Assembly: GCA_964393575.1 (NCBI GenBank)
Contig: CAYMUG010000008.1
Coordinates: forward strand, 1 to 30,207
Reading direction: 5' to 3'
Length of the DNA: 30,207 nucleotides
From: CAYMUG01 sp964393575
GTDB taxonomy: Bacteria; Patescibacteriota; Minisyncoccia; Spechtbacterales; 2-12-FULL-38-22
The first letter of the stretch is position 1. Every line of letters starts with the position of its first letter. The translations under genes and the position numbers were made by a program. This document shows, one piece after another, positions 1 to 7,730 of the stretch. Under the pieces are notes generated by a model. It was not told where the DNA came from, did no database searches, and worked only from the letters and a program-made list of their open reading frames with translations.

Positions 1-201
1 CGTTTAACGTTAAACGATACGCGCGGCGCCAACGATTAACGCAAGACGTATAAATGTTTTCTAATTTGAGATTTGTTTGTGTCCTTGCCTGTCCCGTTAG
101 CGCGAAGCGTTTTTTCGGGGTATCCTTTTAATTTTTAATTTTTTAATTTTTTATGAGCCGAAGTTCCGGCCTTGTGTCGGAACGAAGGCGAGTAAAAGGG
201 T

Positions 202-2802
202 ATGTATTTCAATCTAAAAAAAGCTCCGATATATAAAGCAGTTTTATTCAAACGGTCTTTCCATCCCGGTATTTTGCGGTTTGTAAGGACGACCTTATTT
301 GTTATAGCCACTCTATCACTGCTTTTATACTTTCTCTCGCGGGAGATTGCTTTTAACTTCTCCCTTCCTTATTTAGGGGAATTAGGGTTGAACTTTAATT
401 TGAGTGAGTATTTGCTGTTTTCCTCCTCTGCTTATTCAGGAACTTTAATGATAGCTATTGTTTTTGCTTTCACTCTCGTATTTTTTGAAATTTTTTATAA
501 GTATCATCTGAAAAGCCCGGAGTTAGATGATAGAAACAATCTTGCTGAATATTTGGATTTCGATGCTGCCGTAGTTATGACTTATGCGCAAAAAGTTTCT
601 TCTGCAAGAGGAGAAAAAGAAGTTACCCCCGACAGTTTTGTAAGTGCTATGGCCGACTATCAGCCCGCCGTTAATTTGTTTGTTCGTCTTAGTATACCGG
701 CAAAAAAAGTTCAGGAAGCTCTTAAAAAGAAAACTTCAAAAATTTCTAAGTTTATGGGCATAAACAAGCATAAGCCGCTTTCTCCTGATATGCAAAAGTC
801 AATAGCTGAGGCATATAGTGCCGCGAAGGAACGTAACGACACTCATATTTCTTTAGGAGATATACTCGTCCCCTTATTTTCTACAAGCAAAAATTTTCAA
901 AAACTTTTGGCCGAGCATAACTTAAATAAAGAAGATGTAAAAACTTTAGCTTTGTGGAGAAATAGAATGGAAGAAAAAGTTCAAAATAATAAAAGATTCT
1001 GGACTCTTGATAATTTAACCAAAGGCAAGCCGATAGGGGAAGAGTGGGTTTACGGCTACCCGCGTCTTTTAAGCAGATTTTCCCGGGATTTGACCTCCTA
1101 TCTGAAAGGTGGTTCCAAATCCGAGTTTGAGCTTATAGATAGAAAAGAAGAGATGAAGCGTACGATTAGAGTGCTTTTAAGGGGGAAAAAGAAAAATGTA
1201 CTTCTTACCGGAGAAGAAGGCGCGGGTAAAAAATCTCTTGTCTACGGCTTAGCTAATAGGATTTTTAGCGGTGATGTGCCCGAGGGGCTTAAACACAAGA
1301 AGATTCTTGAGGTAAACGTTAGTGCGGTGCTTTCTTCTTCAACAGAAGGCGCTGAGGTGCAAAACACATTAAGCGGGCTTTTACGCGAGGCTTCCAGCGT
1401 CGGAAACGTTGTTCTATTTATGGAAAATCTCCATAACTTTGTTCGCGAACACGAAGGCATAGGTGCAAGTGATATTTCACAGATATTGCTTCCGCACCTT
1501 AATTCTTCCCGTATTCAGATTATAGCTACAACAAATCCAGTTGATTTTCATAGTTATATTTCTACCCGTGGAGATCTTTTGGCTACTTTTGAGAAAATAG
1601 ATGTAAATGAGCTTCCACGAAAAGATGTTATGTATATATTGGAAAATTTTGCAATGCGTGCTGAGAGAAAACACAACTTATTTTTCACTTATCAGGCGCT
1701 AAAAGCAGCTTATGATGATTCAGAAAAGTTTATACAAGACATACCTTTTCCGGAAAGCTCACTTAGCTTACTCGGTGAAACAGTAAGTTACGTTAAAGGC
1801 AAAGGAAAGAATGTAGTTGTCGGACAGGACGTGCACGAGGTAGTTAAAAGAAAAACTTCAGTTCCTATAGGGGATATTGAAGAGACGGAGAAAGAGAAAC
1901 TCATTAATCTTGAAGATGAGATGCACAAAGAAATAGTGGATCAGAACGTGGCTGTAAATACAGTAGCCCGCGCTGTTCAAAGATTGAGAGCCGGCATAAG
2001 CAGAGAAAATAAACCGGCGGGCGTGTTTTTGTTTGTAGGTCCTACCGGTGTAGGTAAGACCCTTACGGCGAAGGTGCTTGCCGATAAACAATTCGGATCG
2101 CGTGAAAATATGGTGCGACTCGATATGTCCGAGTATCAGACAAAAAAAGGAGTAAGGCGTCTTTTAGGATCTGAGACGGAAGAAAAAACAGGCGAACTCG
2201 TAAGCGCTGTTAAAGATAAACCATTTTCAGTTATTTTATTGGATGAGTTCGAAAAAGCTCACGCTGACATTCTGAATGTATTTCTGCGGATTTTTGACGA
2301 GGGAACTATGGAAGATGTGTTTGGGAGAGAAGTTAACTTCCAGAATAATATTATAATTGCCACAAGCAATGCCGGTGCCCGTAAAATAAGAAATATGGTG
2401 CAGGAAGGTAAAGATCCGTCACAAGAAAAATCCCGTCTTATAGATATGTTTATCAATGAAGGTTACTTCAAGCCGGAGCTCTTGAACCGCTTTGACGAAA
2501 TAGTTATATTCCGTCCTCTCAGTGAAAAAGATATACGCCATATAGCAAAAATATTAGTTGATAATATGGTCGCGCGCCTTGAGGAAAAAGGATACTACTT
2601 CAAGCCCACAAAAGAAGTTGTAGATTATATAGCTGAGGTAGGGTTTAACCCGCAGTTCGGGGCACGTCCCATGAACCGGGCTATTCAGGATAACCTTGAG
2701 AGTTTAATCGCGCGTAAAATACTGGAAGAAAAAGTAGAAAAAGGAAAAAGATTTACTATAAGCGTAGAGGAAATAAAAAATTTCAAAAAAGAAACCAAGT
2801 AA
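202..2802 (+). CDS. Membrane-anchored ClpC/ClpB-like double AAA+ protein with a degenerate first ATPase domain
   Basis: Predicted 866 aa. Two hydrophobic segments (about residues 26-45 and 79-99) precede a Clp_N-like helical region (about 110-260), so the protein is probably tethered to the cytoplasmic membrane with its AAA+ rings inside the cell; ordinary ClpC/ClpB is soluble. The second AAA+ domain looks functional: Walker A GPTGVGKT near 612, Walker B ILLDEFEKAH near 677, arginine finger in LLNRFDE, and sensor-2 GAR in FGARPMNRA. The first is eroded: its P-loop reads GEEGAGKKS (Lys where Thr/Ser should follow GK), Walker B reads LFMENLH instead of FIDEIH, and the ERRF arginine fingers are absent. 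The usual pore loops (KYRG in D1, GYVGY in D2) are missing, as is the IGF/LGF loop by which ClpC docks on ClpP. The family call is firm. The inference is a role in remodelling or scaffolding rather than processive unfolding for ClpP. Confidence 0.85.
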   Translation: MYFNLKKAPIYKAVLFKRSFHPGILRFVRTTLFVIATLSLLLYFLSREIAFNFSLPYLGELGLNFNLSEYLLFSSSAYSGTLMIAIVFAFTLVFFEIFYKYHLKSPELDDRNNLAEYLDFDAAVVMTYAQKVSSARGEKEVTPDSFVSAMADYQPAVNLFVRLSIPAKKVQEALKKKTSKISKFMGINKHKPLSPDMQKSIAEAYSAAKERNDTHISLGDILVPLFSTSKNFQKLLAEHNLNKEDVKTLALWRNRMEEKVQNNKRFWTLDNLTKGKPIGEEWVYGYPRLLSRFSRDLTSYLKGGSKSEFELIDRKEEMKRTIRVLLRGKKKNVLLTGEEGAGKKSLVYGLANRIFSGDVPEGLKHKKILEVNVSAVLSSSTEGAEVQNTLSGLLREASSVGNVVLFMENLHNFVREHEGIGASDISQILLPHLNSSRIQIIATTNPVDFHSYISTRGDLLATFEKIDVNELPRKDVMYILENFAMRAERKHNLFFTYQALKAAYDDSEKFIQDIPFPESSLSLLGETVSYVKGKGKNVVVGQDVHEVVKRKTSVPIGDIEETEKEKLINLEDEMHKEIVDQNVAVNTVARAVQRLRAGISRENKPAGVFLFVGPTGVGKTLTAKVLADKQFGSRENMVRLDMSEYQTKKGVRRLLGSETEEKTGELVSAVKDKPFSVILLDEFEKAHADILNVFLRIFDEGTMEDVFGREVNFQNNIIIATSNAGARKIRNMVQEGKDPSQEKSRLIDMFINEGYFKPELLNRFDEIVIFRPLSEKDIRHIAKILVDNMVARLEEKGYYFKPTKEVVDYIAEVGFNPQFGARPMNRAIQDNLESLIARKILEEKVEKGKRFTISVEEIKNFKKETK

Positions 2803-2847
2803 TATTTCTTGTGGAAAAAAGATTATATATAGAATTGTAATAAAAGG

Positions 2848-2863
2848 TACAATGTAAGTAACT
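2848..2863 (+). promoter_or_regulatory. Possible -10 element with a nearly leaderless start
   Basis: TACAAT at 2848-2853 lies 10 nt upstream of the ATG of the next gene, so transcription would start within a few bases of the start codon. There is no clear -35 box. The surrounding string GGTACAATGTAAGTAAC closely matches GGTATAATAGTAAGTAAC upstream of the ATPase operon at 20859-20876. This similarity is the main support. Confidence 0.35.
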
Positions 2864-4219
2864 ATGCCTTTTCTTAAAGGTCCTTACAAAAAAACATATG
2901 TTTTAGTCATAACAGGTATTGCCCTGAGTTTTTTTGCTTTTGCGGGATGGACGCAGGCGGGATCAACAGACCATCTTTTTGGATGGGCATGGAGTGAAAA
3001 TATAGGATGGGTCAGTTTTAATTGTACAAATGAAAATACATGCGATAGCGTTGACTACGGAACAGATATAGAAAATTCCGGCGACCGTGCTTTTTCAGGG
3101 CAGGCGTGGAGTGAAAATATAGGATGGATCAGTTTTGAACGCAGTGAAACCGGCGCTCCTCCGGAGGCAGACCCTGTAAATAACGGCAACTGCGATAATT
3201 GTATCGCGTGGCTCGACACCTCCGCAGATCCTACCGAGGCACGAGGATGGGCACGCGCTCTCGCGGGCGCGGACGATCCCGGCGACGGTTGGGACGGGTG
3301 GATCAGGTTGGACAGTGACGCAGGAGGATATGAAGGAGTTAATTTAAACAAAAACCCGGACCCTGATGAGTTTGAAGGTTGGGCATGGGGTGACGAGGTA
3401 GTTGGATGGATTAGTTTGAATAGTAATAATATCGGAAACGGTAATGATTATAGCGTAAATTACAATCGTGAACCCGAGGTTGTTAGTATAGACGACGTTA
3501 GTTTTTCAAAAGGCGCAGTCCCTCAGTGTCTATCTTATGAATTGATTGAGTGGACTTATGAAGATGAAGAAAATGATCCACAGAGTGCGTATCGTGTTCA
3601 GGCGGACACAAATTCGGATTTCTCTTCTCCTGAGTACGATTCCGGTAAAGTAAACTCTTCGGCCAAACAGCACCGGACTCAGGTAACCACAGCCGCGAGC
3701 GGATTGAATTTTAACACAAATTATTATTGGAGAGTTAAGGTGTGGGATGAGTTAGACGGTGATTCCGATTGGAAAGAGTATGATAATAATCCTGACCGTA
3801 CTTCTTTGCATCCCTACACAGGTGCGGACTTCAGTTGGGAGCCGCCGGGTCCTTTCGCAAGAGAAGAGAGTGTTGACTTCACTCATGAGTCAACAGAACC
3901 GGAAAAAGATGTTGATATAAATTACCACTGGACATTTGAAGACGGTAATCCTGCTACCTCCAATGACCGGCACCCTGAAGGTATAATTTTTGAGGAGCAG
4001 GGCGATAAAGAAGTACTCCTTGAGGTTTATGATCCTACTCTGGATTCCGACCCCGAATCAGGCAACGGGGAGTGCAACTATGCTCAAAATGTAGATGTCC
4101 AATTGCCTCCTCCGGAATACAGAGAGGTGCCCCCGACAAGCTTTTTAGAGAGAACATTTTCTGTTATGCACAGCGCACTTAATTTCGCAATAGGTTACCT
4201 GAATTCTTTGTTTGTTTAA
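2864..4219 (+). CDS. Secreted Trp-rich repeat protein with GWAWSENIGW motifs, Fn3-like and PKD-like domains
   Basis: Predicted 451 aa. A basic N-terminus and hydrophobic stretch (about 12-30) suggest export by Sec. Residues about 38-190 contain repeats of the form GWAWSENIGWISF (clear copies near 41 and 85, a looser GWAWGDEVVGWISL near 170), a motif I associate with extracellular proteins of Patescibacteria. A Fn3-like segment (YYWRVKVWDE) follows near 200-310, then a PKD-like segment (YHWTFEDG and GDKEVLLEVYDP) near 345-400. The C-terminus ends in a short amphipathic or hydrophobic stretch with no sortase motif. Several Cys residues are present, which would allow disulfides outside the cell. 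A surface or matrix role is inferred; no enzymatic motif was seen. It has its own promoter candidate and is followed by a strong terminator, so it is probably monocistronic. Confidence 0.75.
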   Translation: MPFLKGPYKKTYVLVITGIALSFFAFAGWTQAGSTDHLFGWAWSENIGWVSFNCTNENTCDSVDYGTDIENSGDRAFSGQAWSENIGWISFERSETGAPPEADPVNNGNCDNCIAWLDTSADPTEARGWARALAGADDPGDGWDGWIRLDSDAGGYEGVNLNKNPDPDEFEGWAWGDEVVGWISLNSNNIGNGNDYSVNYNREPEVVSIDDVSFSKGAVPQCLSYELIEWTYEDEENDPQSAYRVQADTNSDFSSPEYDSGKVNSSAKQHRTQVTTAASGLNFNTNYYWRVKVWDELDGDSDWKEYDNNPDRTSLHPYTGADFSWEPPGPFAREESVDFTHESTEPEKDVDINYHWTFEDGNPATSNDRHPEGIIFEEQGDKEVLLEVYDPTLDSDPESGNGECNYAQNVDVQLPPPEYREVPPTSFLERTFSVMHSALNFAIGYLNSLFV

Positions 4220-4342
4220 TATATATAATATAAACAGGAAAATATTTTCAATTGTTAGGGTGCTATCCGTATACCGCATATACCGTGAAAATTTGCTTCC
4301 GAAGCATTTTATAATCATTTAATAATATCAAAAAAGCGTTTC

Positions 4343-4375
4343 AAAAGCGTTTCATTTGCAATGAAACGCTTTTTT
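4343..4375. terminator. Intrinsic terminator, usable in both directions
   Basis: A perfect 14-bp stem (4343-4356 with 4360-4373) and a 3-nt loop, flanked by A-run and T-run. It lies 123 nt past the stop of the repeat-protein gene and 16 nt before the next ATG, so it separates the two transcription units. Confidence 0.85.
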
Positions 4376-4391
4376 AATTATTATTTTTGCA

Positions 4392-4763
4392 ATGACTTCA
4401 GAAAAAACAACAGGTCAAACAGGAGAAGATGTTGCTGTAAAATATTTAAAAAAACAAAGGTGCAAAATTATTGCGCGCAACTATACAAAACCCTGGGGCG
4501 AGGTAGATATTATAGCAAAAAAGAAAAAGAAGCTGATCTTTGTGGAGGTAAAAGCGCAAACATCAGAAATTTCCGGAGATTTTCGTCCCGAGGAGCATTT
4601 TACCGAAGATAAAAAAGAAAAACTAATAAGGGCGTGCCACAGTTTTATGCTGGAGAAAGGATATACAGATAAAACTGAATACCGCATAGATCTGGCGGCG
4701 GTGGAGCTGAACTACAAAACGAAGAATGCCAGGGTAAGATATTACAGAAACGCGGTTGCTTAA
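4392..4763 (+). CDS. yraN: YraN/UPF0102-family endonuclease-like protein
   Basis: Predicted 123 aa, the usual size of the family. The N-terminal GQTGEDVAVKYLKKQ and the restriction-endonuclease-like core are plain: GEVDIIA (Asp39) followed by FVEVK (Glu52, Lys54), which is the PD-(D/E)xK arrangement of the UPF0102 proteins. The family is related to Holliday-junction resolvases by fold, but its cellular role is not settled, so only a nuclease-like function is inferred. The ATG at 4392 begins directly after a terminator and has no good Shine-Dalgarno sequence. The overlapping frame starting at 4361 reads through the terminator stem and was discarded. Confidence 0.85.
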   Translation: MTSEKTTGQTGEDVAVKYLKKQRCKIIARNYTKPWGEVDIIAKKKKKLIFVEVKAQTSEISGDFRPEEHFTEDKKEKLIRACHSFMLEKGYTDKTEYRIDLAAVELNYKTKNARVRYYRNAVA

Positions 4764-4821
4764 ATGTTAATTTTAAGGTAAAAACAGGGTAGCCGCATAT
4801 GCCACGGAAAGGAGTGCTGTT

Positions 4822-6162
4822 ATGGGAGCTAAAATAGGAGAATGGCGGAATCTTCCGGGGCCTAAGTCCGCGGAACTTACCGCGAAAAGGAAGCAATACG
4901 GATTAAGTGCTGTGCATAGTGATGAGATAGTTTTGGGAACTCGCGGTTTTGACGGGGCAACAGTTGAGGATGCCGACGGCAATAAGTATCTGGACTTTTT
5001 TGCCGGAGCCGGCGTAAGCAATTTAGGCCACGGCGCAGAGGAAATTAAGAAGTTAATTTACGGTCAGATTTGGAGAGGAGCATGGCAGTATGACGAGAGT
5101 GTGTTTTCCAATGAGTCGGCAGTTTCGTTAAGAGAGCGGCTTGCCAAAGCGATGTCCGAAGGAATTCCTTATAAAGTCGGTTTTAAAAATTCCGGCGCTG
5201 AGGCAATAGAGCTTGCGCTTAAGCTTTGCATCAACAGGAATGCCGAGAGAAAGTACTTTATTAATTTTTCCGGTTCTTTTCACGGCCGTACATTAGGCGC
5301 GCTGAGCGTATCTTCAAGCAAGAAGATACATAAACTCGGTTTTCCCCGTGTTGTTGATGTAATTTCGGCGGAGTTTCCCTTCCGCGATAACTTTGACGAT
5401 TTTTTGAAAACGATAGAAAATGCCGCAGTTTCTCCGCGTGAGATTAACGCTGTTTTCATTGAACTTATACAGGGAGAGGGCGGAGTTAATATAGCGGATA
5501 GCAGCGCGGTACATAAAATTTATAATTGGGCAAAAAGAAACGGCATTTTGTTTGTCGTGGATGAAATACAGACAGGGTTTGGGCGCACCGGTACACTCTT
5601 TGCCTATGAACACTACGGAATTGTGCCCGATATTGTTGCAGCTGCTAAAGCTATAAGCGGAGGCGCTGTGCCCGCGGGTGCGGTTATCGCCAGAGATGAT
5701 CTTGATTTTAATGAGCTTGGCCGCGATGGAAGCACTAACGCCGCCAATATGCTTGCGTGCGAAGCAATGCACGGAGTTCTTAATTTTTTTGAAGAAAACC
5801 CCGATATTTATAAAGAAACACAGGAAAAGGGAAACTACTTGCGCGAAAAACTTGATGAATATTCGAATACTCTTTCTTCCTTCTCTTCAATTGGTAATAC
5901 TGCGCGTATCCGGGATGTCCGGGGCTTAGGGTTGATGTGTGCCGTGGATACCCGGATTGTGTTCAGCCGAAAAGGCGATAGCGAAAATTTCAGGGACGAT
6001 GTAAAAAATGAGTGCCTTCGTCGCGGTCTCATTGTTGCTACTGCCGGACCCGCAGGTATCAGATTAACTCCGCCTTTGGTTGTGTCATATGAAGAAATTG
6101 ACACCGCGATAGAGATAATTAAAGATGCGTTTGAGGTAGTAGCTGTTAATTATGGGGTATAA
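4822..6162 (+). CDS. Class III PLP-dependent aminotransferase (archaeal GABA-aminotransferase/amino-acid racemase type)
   Basis: Predicted 446 aa, full length for fold-type I class III enzymes. Motifs in order: PGPKS near the N-terminus, YLDFFAGAGVSNLGHG, NSGAEAIELALKL, FHGRTLGALS, the EL-IQGEGGV motif, VVDEIQTGFGRTG (Asp that contacts the PLP ring nitrogen), and the Schiff-base Lys in AAKAISGG near residue 276. The PGPKS start and overall layout recall archaeal proteins annotated as 4-aminobutyrate aminotransferase, some of which are broad-specificity amino-acid racemases or ornithine racemase; substrate cannot be read from sequence. The start is supported by one of the few clear Shine-Dalgarno sites in the window (GGAAAGGAG at 4806-4814). 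The gene stands alone, with no amino-acid pathway gene beside it. In a biosynthetically poor organism, D-amino-acid supply for peptidoglycan or salvage are both possible roles (inference). Confidence 0.85.
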   Translation: MGAKIGEWRNLPGPKSAELTAKRKQYGLSAVHSDEIVLGTRGFDGATVEDADGNKYLDFFAGAGVSNLGHGAEEIKKLIYGQIWRGAWQYDESVFSNESAVSLRERLAKAMSEGIPYKVGFKNSGAEAIELALKLCINRNAERKYFINFSGSFHGRTLGALSVSSSKKIHKLGFPRVVDVISAEFPFRDNFDDFLKTIENAAVSPREINAVFIELIQGEGGVNIADSSAVHKIYNWAKRNGILFVVDEIQTGFGRTGTLFAYEHYGIVPDIVAAAKAISGGAVPAGAVIARDDLDFNELGRDGSTNAANMLACEAMHGVLNFFEENPDIYKETQEKGNYLREKLDEYSNTLSSFSSIGNTARIRDVRGLGLMCAVDTRIVFSRKGDSENFRDDVKNECLRRGLIVATAGPAGIRLTPPLVVSYEEIDTAIEIIKDAFEVVAVNYGV

Positions 6163-6173
6163 TAAATAACAGC

Positions 6174-6203
6174 TTGACGCTGCTGTTAACTTTATGCTAT
6201 TAT
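6174..6203 (+). promoter_or_regulatory. Sigma-70 type promoter for the nusA operon
   Basis: TTGACG (6174-6179), an 18-nt spacer, and TATTAT (6198-6203) with an upstream TG (TGCTATTAT, extended -10). The predicted start is near 6210, giving a leader of about 235 nt before nusA. Confidence 0.7.
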
Positions 6204-6218
6204 GTTCTTATAGATAAT

Positions 6219-6248
6219 AGAGTCCGTTATAAAACGGGCTCTTTAATT
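6219..6248 (+). terminator. Terminator-like hairpin at the start of the nusA leader (possible attenuator)
   Basis: AGAGTCCGTT (6219-6228) pairs with AACGGGCTCT (6233-6242) with one G-U pair and a 4-nt loop, followed by TTTAATTTA. It starts about 10 nt after the predicted transcription start. It could terminate the upstream aminotransferase transcript, attenuate nusA, or both. Confidence 0.6.
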
Positions 6249-6251
6249 TAA

Positions 6252-6434
6252 GCTCGCTTCGCTCGCTTTATAATAATGCGAATATCATGAATTGTATGAC
6301 ACGAATGCCTGCCCGCCGCCTCGCTTTTGCAGGCAGGCATGCGAATGCCGCGAATTAAACCAAAAACAATTCGTATCATTCGCATAAAAATTAGCATCAT
6401 TCGCATTATTACTTTATGAGCGAACATAGTGAGC
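6252..6434. repeat. Long imperfect inverted repeat in the nusA leader
   Basis: The outer arms are GCTCGC...TAATAATGCGAAT (6252-6282) and ATTCGCATTATTA...GTGAGC (6399-6434). Inside them is a second fold, TGCCTGC (6307-6313) against GCAGGCAGGCA (6329-6339), and several scattered ATTCG/CGAAT words. The whole 180-nt block between the promoter and nusA can fold back on itself. It has the same style as the other intergenic palindromic repeats in the window but a different core sequence. Confidence 0.6.
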
Positions 6435-6444
6435 GAACAAAACC

Positions 6445-7722
6445 ATGATTGACTTAAAAAATTTTGCCTCAGCCATTGCCCAAATAGAGGAGGAGAAAGG
6501 AATAAAAGGAGATAAGATTCTGGAAACGGTGAATATGGCAATTGCCGCTGCCTATAAAAAAGATTATGGCGAAAAAGGGCAAGTTATAAAAGCTAACCTG
6601 GATCCTGAGACAGGGAAATTTGATTTGTGGCAGGAAAAAGTTGTTGTAGATGAAACAATGCTAAAAAGCGAAGAAGAGGTAGAAGAAGAGAGGAAATTAA
6701 GAGAAGAAGGCAAGGAACCGGAAGAAAAGGAGGGGGAGCCGAAAAAGTTCAGATTTAATGAGGTGAAACATATAATGTTAGATGAAGCTAAAAAATATGA
6801 CCCCAATATTCAGCCCGGAGGAATTTTGAAATTTGACGTTGAGGTGCATGAAGAATTCGGAAGGATTGCCGCGCAAACAGCGAAACAGGTAATCGTGCAG
6901 AGGATACGTGAAGCAGAAAGAAACGCGGTTTATGATGACTTTTCGGATAAAATAGATTCTATCGTAAGTGGTGTTGTGCAACGAGTTGAAGGAAATAGTG
7001 TATTTTTTGACCTTGGAAAAACTACCGGTATTATGCTGGCAAAAGATAAAATTCCAGGAGAAAGATACAAGCCGGGACAAAGAATGCGACTTTATTTACT
7101 GTCTATAGAACAAACCTCCAAGGGTCCGCAGCTTTATTTGTCGCGCGCCCATCCTAAAATGCTTTCCCGTCTTTTTGCGCTTGAAGTTCCCGAGATAAGT
7201 TCGGGTACGGTGGAAGTAAAATCTGTTGCACGTGAGCCCGGATCGAGAAGCAAAATTGCTGTATATTCTGAAGATGAAAGCATAGATCCTATAGGTTCCT
7301 GTGTAGGACAGAGAGGAACCAGAGTTTCAGCAGTAATACAGGAACTGGGAGGAGAAAAAATAGATATTACAGAGTGGAAAGAAGAATCCGAAGAATATAT
7401 AGCTAACGCTTTAGGTCCTGCCAAAGTGTTGGATATTGAAATAGAAGGCAGCAGAGCAAAGGTTATTGTCTCTGAAGACCAGCTCTCTTTAGCAATAGGG
7501 AAAGACGGACAAAATGTTCGTTTGGCAGCTATGCTGACAGGGTGGAAGATTGATGTTATTAGTAAAGAGACAGGAGAAGTGGAAGAAAGCTCTGAGGAAG
7601 ATGTTTCTAAAGAAAAGAATACTCCCAAAGAAGAATCATCAGAAGAAAGTACCGGCGGGGAAACGGATCAAGAAGAAGTCGCTGAGAAACAGGAAGGAGC
7701 CGAGGAAGGGGAAGATAAATAG
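6445..7722 (+). CDS. nusA: Transcription termination/antitermination factor NusA
   Basis: Predicted 425 aa. Domains in order: N-terminal RNA-polymerase-binding domain (1-150) interrupted by a charged insertion of Glu/Lys near 72-100; S1 domain (about 155-225, with GVVQRVEGNSVFFDLG); then two KH domains (IGSCVGQRGTRV near 280 and AIGKDGQNVRLA near 352). A Glu/Ser-rich tail (about 378-425) takes the place of the C-terminal repeats of E. coli NusA. NusA binds elongating RNA polymerase and modulates pausing, termination and antitermination. It is the first gene of a likely operon with the pyrophosphatase-like gene 8 nt downstream, trigger factor and clpP. The leader carries a terminator-like hairpin, which would fit self-regulation as known for nusA in other bacteria (inference). 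Confidence 0.95.
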   Translation: MIDLKNFASAIAQIEEEKGIKGDKILETVNMAIAAAYKKDYGEKGQVIKANLDPETGKFDLWQEKVVVDETMLKSEEEVEEERKLREEGKEPEEKEGEPKKFRFNEVKHIMLDEAKKYDPNIQPGGILKFDVEVHEEFGRIAAQTAKQVIVQRIREAERNAVYDDFSDKIDSIVSGVVQRVEGNSVFFDLGKTTGIMLAKDKIPGERYKPGQRMRLYLLSIEQTSKGPQLYLSRAHPKMLSRLFALEVPEISSGTVEVKSVAREPGSRSKIAVYSEDESIDPIGSCVGQRGTRVSAVIQELGGEKIDITEWKEESEEYIANALGPAKVLDIEIEGSRAKVIVSEDQLSLAIGKDGQNVRLAAMLTGWKIDVISKETGEVEESSEEDVSKEKNTPKEESSEESTGGETDQEEVAEKQEGAEEGEDK

Positions 7723-7730
7723 TAATACCT

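Noticed and set aside
4361..4612. Frame starting inside the terminator before yraN
   Set aside because: It reads through the hairpin and overlaps the clear YraN frame. The product is a Lys/Arg-rich shadow translation.
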